A stretch of DNA of 13,046 nt from Alphaproteobacteria bacterium (GTDB taxonomy: Bacteria > Pseudomonadota > Alphaproteobacteria > Rhodobacterales > Rhodobacteraceae), in contig JAUHZL010000037.1 of the NCBI GenBank assembly GCA_030425945.1, forward strand, positions 1 through 13,046. The letters run 5' to 3'. Below, piece by piece: positions 1 through 5,817 of this stretch; position 1 is the stretch's first letter; every line of letters begins with the position of its first letter. The translations under genes were made by a program, and so were the position numbers. The notes under the pieces were generated by a model that saw only the letters and a list, made by a program, of their open reading frames with translations, had not been told where the DNA came from and did no database searches.

Positions 1-492
1 CATGATCAGGCTGATCTGCGGGACCACGCCCGAGCCGCGGATGTTGCGCTTGAACACCTCGCCATAGGCCGCCAGCGAGCTGACCCCCTCCTGGATCCGC
101 GCGCCGCCCGAGTCGTTGATGCCGATCACCGGCGCGCCGTTCTGCATCGCCATGTCCATGATCTTGCAGATCTTGGCCGCGTGGGTTTCGGAGACCGAGC
201 CGCCCAGGACCGTGAAGTCCTGCGCGAAGACATAGACCTGCCGCCCGTTCACCGTGCCCCAGCCGGTGACGACGCCGTCGCCGCGCGGGGTGTTCTCCTG
301 CATCCCGAAATCGGTGCAGCGATGGGTGATGAACATGTCGTATTCTTCGAACGAGCCCTCGTCGAGCAGCAGCTCGATCCGCTCGCGGGCGGTCAGCTTG
401 CCCTTGCCGTGCTGGCTGTCGATCCGCGCCTGGCCCCCGCCGAGGCGCGCATCCGCGCGGCGGTGCTCGAGCTCGTGAAGAATGTCTTTCAT
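1..492 (-). CDS. pccB: Propionyl-CoA carboxylase beta (carboxyltransferase) subunit, N-terminal part, cut by window edge
   Basis: The first 164 residues of the biotin-dependent carboxyltransferase subunit of propionyl-CoA carboxylase are visible; the family is about 510 residues, so roughly a third is here and the rest lies left of base 1. The enzyme moves carboxyl from biotin to propionyl-CoA, giving methylmalonyl-CoA in the cytoplasm. The protein opens MKDILHELEHRRADARLGGG, followed by KGKLTARERIELLLDEGSFE, FAQDFTVLGGSVSETHAAKI and INDSGGARIQEGVSSLAAYG, the acyl-CoA carboxyltransferase N-domain signature in its PccB rather than AccD or MccB form. The ATG at 492 has the Shine-Dalgarno AGGGAG upstream (GAGAGGGAGCCGGACC before ATG). 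It is divergent from an MFS gene, with TTTGCAAA-type boxes between them, and the nearby pccR supports the propionyl-CoA assignment. In Rhodobacter this step serves propionate use and acetate assimilation through the ethylmalonyl-CoA pathway. No frameshift is seen in the visible part. Confidence 0.95.
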   Translation of the reverse strand, partial: MKDILHELEHRRADARLGGGQARIDSQHGKGKLTARERIELLLDEGSFEEYDMFITHRCTDFGMQENTPRGDGVVTGWGTVNGRQVYVFAQDFTVLGGSVSETHAAKICKIMDMAMQNGAPVIGINDSGGARIQEGVSSLAAYGEVFKRNIRGSGVVPQISLIM

Positions 493-537
493 GGTCCGGC
501 TCCCTCTCGTTTCGCGCAGGTCTATCGGCTTTCAGGG

Positions 538-565
538 TGCATAACGATCAGGCAGGTTGCCGCAA
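538..565 (-). promoter_or_regulatory. Candidate pccB promoter
   Basis: On the minus strand a -35-like TTGCGG (560-565) is followed after 16 nt by a -10-like TATGCA (538-543). This predicts a start near 531 and a leader of about 39 nt that includes the pccB Shine-Dalgarno. The match is moderate and no transcript data are available. If correct, the outermost GCAAA box overlaps the -35 and the strongest TTTGCAAA box is centred near -60. Confidence 0.35.
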
Positions 566-621
566 AGGAGAATCCGGCGAATTTGCAAACACTGCAAAGT
601 CACGGATCAGATAATCGCAAA
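562..621. promoter_or_regulatory. Cluster of four PccR (ScfR)-type boxes upstream of pccB
   Basis: The core GCAAA (TTTGC on the pccB strand) occurs four times in the same orientation, at 562-566, 585-589, 594-598 and 617-621, with start-to-start spacings of 23, 9 and 23 bases. The one at 582-589 is the full palindrome TTTGCAAA and the next is ACTGCAAA (591-598). As I recall, a TTTGCAAA-N4-TTTGCAAA motif upstream of R. sphaeroides pccB is needed for PccR-dependent regulation, and RamB-type relatives bind similar words. The two best half-sites here are separated by one base rather than four, so the match to that layout is partial. Function is inferred from motif, position and the nearby pccR. 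Confidence 0.6.
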
Positions 622-694
622 TCTGTGAACTCGCCTCTGCGCGATGCCCGGCCCGCTGTCTGCGCTGCTGCACAGGCCGCCGCGCCGCTGCGGA

Positions 695-723
695 TGGACG
701 CGCCCCGCGTCCCGGCCTATCAC
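695..723 (+). promoter_or_regulatory. Candidate promoter of the Bcr/CflA-type gene, possibly leaderless
   Basis: TGGACG (695-700, near the alphaproteobacterial -35 TTGACG) is followed after exactly 17 nt by TATCAC (718-723). Counting from position -12 at base 718 puts the transcription start at 730-731, which is the A of the chosen ATG. The gene has no visible Shine-Dalgarno, so a leaderless mRNA is a reasonable reading. A GATAAT at 610-615 is an alternative -10 giving a leader of about 110 nt, but it lacks a -35 at proper spacing. Confidence 0.3.
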
Positions 724-730
724 CATTCGC

Positions 731-1948
731 ATGAGCCAGCGCCCCAGGGTCCGGTTTCTCGACCGGACGACACCGCCCCACATCGTGACCCTCGTGCTTG
801 TCGCCGGCCTGTCCGCGATGAGCCTGAACATCTTCCTGCCCTCGCTGCCGGGGATGGCCCTCTATTTCGAGACTGACTACCGCGTCGTGCAGCTCTCGGT
901 GTCGCTCTACCTGATGGCGACCGCGATCCTGCAGATCGTTGTCGGCCCGATCTCGGACCGCTTCGGACGGCGGCGGGTGCTGCTGACCACCACGACGCTG
1001 TTCCTGCTGATGACGCTGGGCTGCCTGCTGGCCCCGACGATCGAGGTGTTCCTCGCCTTCCGCATGGCGCAGGCCGTGGTGGCGGCGGGCCTCGTGCTCA
1101 GCCGCGCCATCGTGCGCGACATGGTCGGCCCGGCCGAAAGCGCCTCGATGATCGGCTACGTCACCATGGGCATGTCCCTTGTCCCGATGATCGCGCCCGC
1201 CATCGGCGGCGCGCTCGAAGCCGCCTTCGGCTGGCAGGCGTCGTTCCTGTTGCTGCTCACCGGTGCCGCCGCGATCCTCGCCCTGATCTTCTTCGACCTG
1301 GGCGAGACCTCGGCCGCCCGCAGCACCAGCTTCGCCGAACAGGCCCGCGAGTATCCCGAACTGCTGACCTCGCGCCGGTTCTGGGGCTATGTCGCCTGCT
1401 CGGCGTTCTGCTCGGGGGCGTTCTTCGCCTTCCTCGGCGGCGCGCCCTATGTCGGCACCACGGTCTACGGCCTGCCGCCCGAACAGCTCGGCTTCTTCTT
1501 CGGCGCGCCCGCCATCGGCTACGCGGTCGGCAACTTCATCTCCGGGCGCTACTCGGTCCGCGTCGGCGTGAGTCCGATGATCCTGATGGGCTGCCTGATC
1601 GCCACCGCGGGCCTCGTCTTCCCGCCGCTGCTCTACGGGCTGGGCTTCACCCACCCCGCCGCCTTCTTCGGCTTCGTCACCTTCGTCGGCCTCGGCAACG
1701 GGATGACGCTGCCCAACGCCACCGCCGGCCTGCTGTCGGTGCGCCCGCACCTGGCGGGCACGGCCTCGGGCCTCGGCGGCGCGTTCATGATCGGCGGCGG
1801 GGCCGCGCTGTCGGCGCTGGCCGCGGCCCTGCTGGTCCCGGGGGCCGGACCCTGGCCGCTGATGGCGATCATGCTGATCACCTCGATCCTGTCGGTGCTG
1901 TCGATCCTGTACGTCCTGCGGCGCGAGCGGCAACTGGTCTCGGGCTGA
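731..1948 (+). CDS. MFS exporter, Bcr/CflA (DHA1) drug-resistance type
   Basis: A 405-residue inner-membrane protein of the major facilitator superfamily, probably with 12 membrane spans, close to the usual Bcr/CflA length of about 400. After a short basic N-terminus (MSQRPRVRFLDRTTPPHIVT) come alternating hydrophobic segments. The loop 2-3 signature GPISDRFGRRRVLL is at residues 72-85, LSRAIVRDMVG is in the loop 4-5 region, and LGNGMTLPNATAGLLS is in the C-terminal half; FLPSLPGMA just before the second span is typical of the group. The family exports drugs and small metabolites by proton antiport; the substrate cannot be read from sequence. An upstream ATG at 644 would add 29 arginine- and proline-rich residues unlike the family, so 731 is preferred although no Shine-Dalgarno precedes it. 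The gene sits between pccB and pccR and may fall under PccR control, perhaps exporting an acid or acyl-derived compound; that link is inference. Confidence 0.85.
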   Translation: MSQRPRVRFLDRTTPPHIVTLVLVAGLSAMSLNIFLPSLPGMALYFETDYRVVQLSVSLYLMATAILQIVVGPISDRFGRRRVLLTTTTLFLLMTLGCLLAPTIEVFLAFRMAQAVVAAGLVLSRAIVRDMVGPAESASMIGYVTMGMSLVPMIAPAIGGALEAAFGWQASFLLLLTGAAAILALIFFDLGETSAARSTSFAEQAREYPELLTSRRFWGYVACSAFCSGAFFAFLGGAPYVGTTVYGLPPEQLGFFFGAPAIGYAVGNFISGRYSVRVGVSPMILMGCLIATAGLVFPPLLYGLGFTHPAAFFGFVTFVGLGNGMTLPNATAGLLSVRPHLAGTASGLGGAFMIGGGAALSALAAALLVPGAGPWPLMAIMLITSILSVLSILYVLRRERQLVSG

Positions 1949-1963
1949 GGTCCACCGCCCCGC

Positions 1964-1992
1964 TTGGCCGCTGCTTTGCAGCCCGCTAAGCT
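1964..1992 (+). promoter_or_regulatory. pccR promoter
   Basis: TTGGCC (1964-1969), a 17-nt spacer, then TAAGCT (1987-1992; in context GCTAAGCTC, close to the alphaproteobacterial -10 consensus GCTANAWC as known from Caulobacter). The predicted start is near 1999, giving a leader of about 24 nt with only a weak GGGA before the ATG. The same TTGSCS-N17-TAnnnn arrangement is seen before three other genes in this window. Confidence 0.5.
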
Positions 1993-2005
1993 CAGGTTTG
2001 CAAAG
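1974..2005. promoter_or_regulatory. PccR-type boxes overlapping the pccR promoter (probable autoregulatory operator)
   Basis: CTTTGCAG at 1974-1981 lies inside the -35/-10 spacer, and the perfect palindrome TTTGCAAA at 1997-2004 covers the predicted transcription start. The TTTGC cores are 22 bases apart, close to the 23-base spacing seen upstream of pccB. Occupation here would block RNA polymerase, so autorepression is the simplest reading; binding is not shown. Confidence 0.55.
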
Positions 2006-2022
2006 ACCGGGACCCGCACGCC

Positions 2023-3417
2023 ATGACCCAGCAGAAGCTCTATGCCGGGGCGAAACTGCGCGAGACGCGCCAGCGCCTCGGCCTGACGCAGCGCGCCTTC
2101 GCCGAGAAGCTGGGGATCTCGCTGCCCTACCTGAACCAGATGGAGAACAACAACCGCCCGGTCTCGACGGCGGTCGTCGTCGCGCTGGCGCGCGAGTTCG
2201 GCTTCGACGTCACCGAACTGGCCCAAGGCGACACCGAGCGCCTCGTGTCGGACCTGCGCGAGGCGCTGACCGACCCGGTCTTCACCGAGGCCCCGCCGCT
2301 GGCCGACCTGCGGCTGAGCGCGGCGAATGCCCCGGCGCTGGCGCGCGCCTTCCTCGAACTGCACCGCGCCTACCGCGCCACGCACGAACGCCTCGCCTCG
2401 CTGGACGAGGCGCTGGGGCGCGAAGGCAGCGCCCTCAGCCCCAGCCCGTGGGAGGAGGTCCGCGACTTCTTCCACTACTGCGACAACTACATCGACGCCG
2501 TGGACCGCGCCGCGGAACGGGTCGCGGCCCGGCTCGGACCCGACCCCGAAGCGGGCGCGCTGCGCCTGCTGGCCGAGGCCGGCATCGCGACCGAGGCCGC
2601 CGACATGCCCGACCTGCGCCTCTACGACCCGGAAGCGCGGCGCCTGCGGCTGTCGACGCGCGCCGCCGCCGCGACCCGGCGGTTCCAGCTCCTGCACCAG
2701 ATCGCGCTCCTGACGCAGGGCAAGCTGCTCGACGCCACGCTCGACTTCGCCCGCTTCCAGACCGACGCCGCCCGCGACATCGCCCGGATCGGGCTCGCCA
2801 ACTACTTCGCGGGCGCGGTGCTGCTGCCCTATACCGCCTTCCTCGACGCCGCGCGCGAGACCCGCCATGACCTCGAACGCCTGGCCGACCGCTTCGGCGC
2901 CTCCATCGAACAGGTCGCACACCGGCTCTCGACGATGCAACGGCCGGGCGCCAAGGGAATCCCCTTCTTCTTCGTCCGCGTCGATCAGGCCGGGACGATC
3001 ACCAAGCGGCACTCGGCGACGCGCCTGCAATTCGCCCGCTTCGGCGGCGCCTGCCCGCTGTGGAACGTCCACCAGGCGTTCGAGACGCCGGGCCGCTTCC
3101 TGCGCCAGCTGGCCGAAACCCCGGACGGCGTGCGCTACATCTGCCTTGCCCGCGACGTGTCGAAACCCGGCGGGCACTGGAACGCGCCGGTCCGTCGCTA
3201 CGCCATCGGGCTGGGCTGCGAGGTGCGCTATGCCTCGGCGCTGGTCTATGCCGACGGCTTCGACCTGAAGGACGGCGCGTTCGAGCCGATCGGCATCTCC
3301 TGCCGCATCTGCGAGCGCCGCCACTGTCACCAGCGCTCGGTCCCGCCGCTGGAACGCCGCCTGTCGGTCGATCACGACACCCGCGGCGTGCTGCCCTACC
3401 GCGTCGATCCGGCCTGA
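2023..3417 (+). CDS. pccR: ScfR-family acyl-CoA-responsive transcriptional regulator (PccR/RamB type)
   Basis: A 464-residue cytoplasmic DNA-binding regulator, the family's usual length. Residues 10-64 form an XRE/HTH_3 domain, with the helix-turn-helix around TQRAFAEKLGISLPYLNQME (22-41). The middle is related to the IrrE/M78 peptidase-like domain, but the metalloprotease motif HExxH is replaced by HQIAL (residues 225-229), so no protease activity is expected. The C-terminal region is the short-chain acyl-CoA-sensing part of ScfR proteins and carries the family cysteine cluster CRICERRHC (C427, C430, C435) followed by HQRSVPPLERRL. Family knowledge: R. sphaeroides PccR is needed for upregulation of pccB on propionate and acetate. 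Here the gene lies two genes from a divergent pccB, and TTTGCAAA boxes stand before both. The start is fixed by the HTH beginning near residue 10; the Shine-Dalgarno is poor. Its end overlaps the convergent MFS gene by 22 bases. PccR itself rather than another ScfR paralogue is strongly favoured by context. Confidence 0.85.
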   Translation: MTQQKLYAGAKLRETRQRLGLTQRAFAEKLGISLPYLNQMENNNRPVSTAVVVALAREFGFDVTELAQGDTERLVSDLREALTDPVFTEAPPLADLRLSAANAPALARAFLELHRAYRATHERLASLDEALGREGSALSPSPWEEVRDFFHYCDNYIDAVDRAAERVAARLGPDPEAGALRLLAEAGIATEAADMPDLRLYDPEARRLRLSTRAAAATRRFQLLHQIALLTQGKLLDATLDFARFQTDAARDIARIGLANYFAGAVLLPYTAFLDAARETRHDLERLADRFGASIEQVAHRLSTMQRPGAKGIPFFFVRVDQAGTITKRHSATRLQFARFGGACPLWNVHQAFETPGRFLRQLAETPDGVRYICLARDVSKPGGHWNAPVRRYAIGLGCEVRYASALVYADGFDLKDGAFEPIGISCRICERRHCHQRSVPPLERRLSVDHDTRGVLPYRVDPA

Positions 3418-4577
3418 GCGGCCGGGCGCGCGACGCCCCGCACCACGCCCTCGAACCCCGCCGCGCAGGCGAGCGAGGTCATTAGCAGCCCCGCCCCCAG
3501 CACCAGCGCCGCAGCCGCGGTGCCCGCGACCTCGATCGCGGCGCCCGCGGCGGGCGGGATCAGCGCGAACCACAGGTAATAGACGGTGTAGAACAGCCCC
3601 ATGCCCACGGACCGCTCGGCCGGGGCCAGCGCGCGGGCGGGCATCGCCATGATCGGCCCGGACGGCAGGCCGACCATCACCCCGATCGCCAAGAGCAGCG
3701 CCACCGACGAGCCGCCGGAGGCGAACACCAGCAGCAGCCCCGCCTGCACCAGCGTCGCGCCCACCAGCACGAGGCCCGGCCGCCCGGTGCGGTCGGCCAG
3801 CGCCCCGCCCAGCACGCCGAAGACCGCGATGACCCAGAACACGAGGCTGACCGCCCGGCTCGCCTCGACGAGCGCCGTGCCGCGCTCGACCATCAGCGTC
3901 GGCCCAAAACTCAGGAGCAGCGCGAACCCGCCGTTGTAGAGGCCCCAGACACAGCCCGCCAGCAGGATCGCCGCCAGCCCCCGGCCCGCGGGCCAGGCCC
4001 GAACCGGTCCCGCCTGCGCCGGTCCCTCGGGCAGGGGTTGCAGCAGCAGCCAGATCAGCCCCGCCCCCGACAGCGCCACCGCCAGCGCCTGCGCGGCGAC
4101 CAGCCCGCCCGCCTCGGCCACCATCGGCTGCGCCACCAGGGCCAGCGCGATGCCCCCGGGCCAGGCGTTGACGAAACTCGCCATCGCGGTGGCGATCTCG
4201 CGCCCCGCGAACCAGTCGGTCACCATCTTGGTCATCAGCACGTTCAGGAACACGCCGCCCGCCCCGGCCAGCACCCGGCCCGCCAGTTGCAGGCCCCAGC
4301 CGCCGGAGAGGCTCATCAGCAGGCCGCCCGCGATCATCAGGCAGAGCCCGGCACCGATCACCCGGACATCGCCGAACCGCTTGCCGAACAGCCCCCCTGG
4401 CAGCGACACCGCGATGCCCGGCGCGACGTACAGCCCGATCAGCAGCCCGAGGCCCGCCGCGTCCACCGCGAAGCGCTCCTGCACCAGCGGCCCCAGCGCG
4501 CCCACCGTGGCGAACTGGAACGCCATCGTCGCGCGCAGCGTGAACAGCAGCGCCAGTCCCTGCCAGCGTCGCGCCAT
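3396..4577 (-). CDS. MFS transporter of unknown substrate
   Basis: A 393-residue membrane protein with about 12 hydrophobic segments and MFS features: LGLLIGLYVAPGIAVSLPGG at the end of the second span, then GKRFGDVRVIGAGL in place of the canonical GxxxDRxGRR loop, and GGALADRTGRPGLVLVGATL at the matching loop of the second half. The first loop lacks the usual acidic residue, as in CynX/NimT-like MFS proteins; the second repeat keeps the D-R-x-G-R form. The ATG at 4577 has the strong Shine-Dalgarno GAGGGAGGA five bases upstream and a clear promoter. It converges tail-to-tail with pccR, the coding regions overlapping by 22 bases, and stands alone as a transcription unit. Substrate and direction cannot be decided from sequence. 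Confidence 0.8.
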   Translation of the reverse strand: MARRWQGLALLFTLRATMAFQFATVGALGPLVQERFAVDAAGLGLLIGLYVAPGIAVSLPGGLFGKRFGDVRVIGAGLCLMIAGGLLMSLSGGWGLQLAGRVLAGAGGVFLNVLMTKMVTDWFAGREIATAMASFVNAWPGGIALALVAQPMVAEAGGLVAAQALAVALSGAGLIWLLLQPLPEGPAQAGPVRAWPAGRGLAAILLAGCVWGLYNGGFALLLSFGPTLMVERGTALVEASRAVSLVFWVIAVFGVLGGALADRTGRPGLVLVGATLVQAGLLLVFASGGSSVALLLAIGVMVGLPSGPIMAMPARALAPAERSVGMGLFYTVYYLWFALIPPAAGAAIEVAGTAAAALVLGAGLLMTSLACAAGFEGVVRGVARPAAQAGSTR

Positions 4578-4601
4578 GGCATCCTCCCTCGTCCGGCGGC
4601 G

Positions 4602-4630
4602 ACGCTAGCGGCGCGCAGCCACGAGGCCAA
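4602..4630 (-). promoter_or_regulatory. Promoter of the second MFS gene
   Basis: On the minus strand TTGGCC (4625-4630), a 17-nt spacer, then TAGCGT (4602-4607, in context CCGCTAGCGTC). The predicted start is near 4595, giving an 18-nt leader that contains the Shine-Dalgarno. The -35 lies directly after the T-tract of the upstream YdcH-gene terminator, so the two genes are separate units packed end to end. Confidence 0.5.
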
Positions 4631-4635
4631 CCCAC

Positions 4636-4673
4636 GAAAAAACCCGCCGCCGAGGGAGGATCGGCAGCGGGTT
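4636..4673 (-). terminator. Rho-independent terminator of the YdcH-family gene
   Basis: Read on the minus strand, AACCCGC (4667-4673) and GCGGGTT (4641-4647) form the base of the stem, extended inward by GCC/GGC (4663-4665 with 4648-4650) with one-base asymmetry, around a loop of about 12 nt. A run of six T (4637-4642) follows. It lies 46 bases downstream of the YdcH-family stop codon. This is the clearest terminator in the window. Confidence 0.8.
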
Positions 4674-4719
4674 CCTTGAGCAGGGCGCGGGAGGTCGCCC
4701 TGTCGCAGTCGGGTCCGGC

Positions 4720-4962
4720 TCAGGCCGGGGTGGCGAGATAGCCGAAGATCTGGTCCTTGATCGCCATCCGGCGGCGGCGCAGCGTTTCCTCGGCCGACTG
4801 GTCGATCACGTCGACGCGGGACTCGGCCCGGTGCACGGCGCGGTTTACCTCGTGGTACTCGTCGAAGAGCTTCGCGAAATGGGCGTCCTCGGTCTTGAGC
4901 CGGTGCATCAGCTCGACGTGCTGCGGAAACTCTTCCGCGAGTTCATGCGGCGTGTTCGACAT
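4720..4962 (-). CDS. YdcH/DUF465-family small helical protein
   Basis: An 80-residue, charged, cysteine-free protein beginning MSNTPHELAEEFPQHVELMH and containing DAHFAKLFDEYHEVNRAVHR and the basic stretch LRRRRMAIKDQIFGYL near the end. This is the DUF465/YdcH pattern, a helical hairpin of 70-80 residues whose biochemical role is unknown. The ATG at 4962 is chosen because GGAGGGG sits four bases upstream; an ATG at 5001 would add 13 residues unlike the family. The gene is a separate unit: a good terminator follows it and an FNR-type box lies 66 bases upstream of its start codon, suggesting control by oxygen or redox state. No good -35 accompanies the putative start region, as expected for an activator-dependent promoter. 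Confidence 0.8.
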   Translation of the reverse strand: MSNTPHELAEEFPQHVELMHRLKTEDAHFAKLFDEYHEVNRAVHRAESRVDVIDQSAEETLRRRRMAIKDQIFGYLATPA

Positions 4963-5027
4963 GGTCCCCTCCTGTCTTTCTAGGCCTGTGTTGCGAGTCA
5001 CCTTGCGATGCCCGAAGGCCCCGCACC

Positions 5028-5041
5028 TTGACCGGGATCAA
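5028..5041. promoter_or_regulatory. FNR/CRP-type binding site (FnrL-like) upstream of the YdcH-family gene
   Basis: TTGAC-CGGG-ATCAA matches the FNR-family consensus TTGAT-N4-ATCAA at nine of ten defined positions. The palindrome extends one base on each side (CTTGA...TCAAG). It lies between the thermonuclease stop codon and the YdcH-family start. Centred at 5034.5, a class II position (-41.5) would put the transcription start near 4993, a 31-nt leader. FnrL, DnrR- or NnrR-type proteins cannot be told apart by the site alone. Confidence 0.6.
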
Positions 5042-5074
5042 GTTCGGGCGGGAAAGATGCATCGTGCGTGCGTC

Positions 5075-5752
5075 TCAGCGCCGGGCCGGTCGCCAGCCTG
5101 CCGCCCGCGCCTCGGCGGCCGAGCAGAACCAGCGTTCGCCCCGCGCGGTGTCGATCCGGGTGCGGTCGTAATGCTCCTGCCCCGGCACGTGGTAGATCCG
5201 CCCGCCCGACGAGATGTTGCCCTTGATGACACAGCCCGTGCGCGGGGCCTCTTGCGGCGGCCGGGCCGCCAGCGCCGCGGCCTCGGTGGCGCGATACTCC
5301 CAGGGCGGCACGCTCTGCATCGCCCAGAGGCCCCGGCCCGCCAGCGCGGCGGCCTTTTCCTGCGGCTGGTAGGTCAGCTCGTAGCGCGGGTTCACCCAGG
5401 CGAGGCCCGACACAGCCAGCGTCGCCGACAGGTCCGCATCCCCGACCCGGCAGCGGCCCAGCACCCGGCCGTAGCGGTCCTGGCCTTCCTCGGCGCAGGT
5501 GACCGTCCGGCCGCTCAGATAGGCGCGCAGCTCCTGCGTGACCCAGCGCCCGCAGGGCCAGTCCCGGTCCCCGGCGCGCGCGCAGGTCTGGTCGGCCTCG
5601 GGCGCGTCGATCCCCAGCAGGCGGACCGTCACGCCCCGGATTTCCAGCGTGTCGCCGTCGATCACCCGGGCGCGCCCGCTCAGGTCAGCCAGCGCGGCAC
5701 TCGCCGCCAGTCCGGCAGCCAGCGCCGCCACGATCATGATCCGTCCCCGCAT
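5075..5752 (-). CDS. Secreted thermonuclease (SNase)-family protein
   Basis: A 225-residue protein with an N-terminal signal peptide (about residues 1-22, MRGRIMIVAALAAGLAASAA then LAD) and a staphylococcal-nuclease-like OB-fold domain (about 28-150). The catalytic set is intact by alignment of motifs: VIDGDT with D32, VRLLGIDAPE with R44, D49 and E52 (counterparts of SNase R35, D40, E43), and DRYGR with R96 (counterpart of R87), so calcium-dependent nuclease activity outside the cytoplasm is plausible. Residues 174-222 form a distinct module with CVIKGN, IYHVPGQEHYDRT and GERWFCSAAEARAAGWRP, seen in many alphaproteobacterial thermonuclease-family proteins, including some named ExoI; C174 and C210 could pair. 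ATG 5752 is chosen for the signal peptide; ATG 5737 (with GGGGA upstream) and TTG 5788 are alternatives. It lies 65 bases downstream of the DUF1036 gene, on the same strand. Confidence 0.85.
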   Translation of the reverse strand: MRGRIMIVAALAAGLAASAALADLSGRARVIDGDTLEIRGVTVRLLGIDAPEADQTCARAGDRDWPCGRWVTQELRAYLSGRTVTCAEEGQDRYGRVLGRCRVGDADLSATLAVSGLAWVNPRYELTYQPQEKAAALAGRGLWAMQSVPPWEYRATEAAALAARPPQEAPRTGCVIKGNISSGGRIYHVPGQEHYDRTRIDTARGERWFCSAAEARAAGWRPARR

Positions 5753-5763
5753 ACCCGCAGAGA

Positions 5764-5783
5764 TCGGGCCTGCGCGGGCCCGA
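5764..5783 (-). other. Perfect 7-bp hairpin in the thermonuclease gene leader
   Basis: TCGGGCC (minus strand 5783-5777) pairs perfectly with GGCCCGA (5770-5764) around the loop CGCGCA, ending 11 bases before the ATG at 5752. There is no T-tract after it, so it is not a classical terminator. It could shield the ribosome-binding region or be the remnant of a terminator for the upstream DUF1036 gene. Confidence 0.45.
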
Positions 5784-5817
5784 CTCAACCGGGCGGCGGG
5801 AAAAAGTTGAGATCAGG

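Noticed and set aside
644..730. N-terminal extension of the first MFS protein from an ATG at 644
   Set aside because: The added 29 residues are R/P-rich and unlike the family; the ATG at 731 gives the normal N-terminus and matches a promoter position.
548..1933. A 461-codon minus-strand open frame opposite the Bcr/CflA-type gene
   Set aside because: Highly charged low-complexity translation with no recognisable motif, antisense to a well-supported MFS gene.
1998..2870. A 290-codon open frame on the plus strand overlapping pccR in another frame
   Set aside because: Arginine/proline/alanine-rich out-of-frame translation; the pccR frame has the HTH domain and family motifs.
1633..4635. A 1000-codon minus-strand open frame overlapping the first MFS gene, pccR and the second MFS gene
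   Set aside because: It is alanine/glycine/arginine-rich with no domain, runs against or out of frame with three recognised genes, and arises from GC-rich third positions.
4963..5001. Thirteen-residue extension of the YdcH-family protein
   Set aside because: The ATG at 4962 has a strong Shine-Dalgarno and gives the standard family length.
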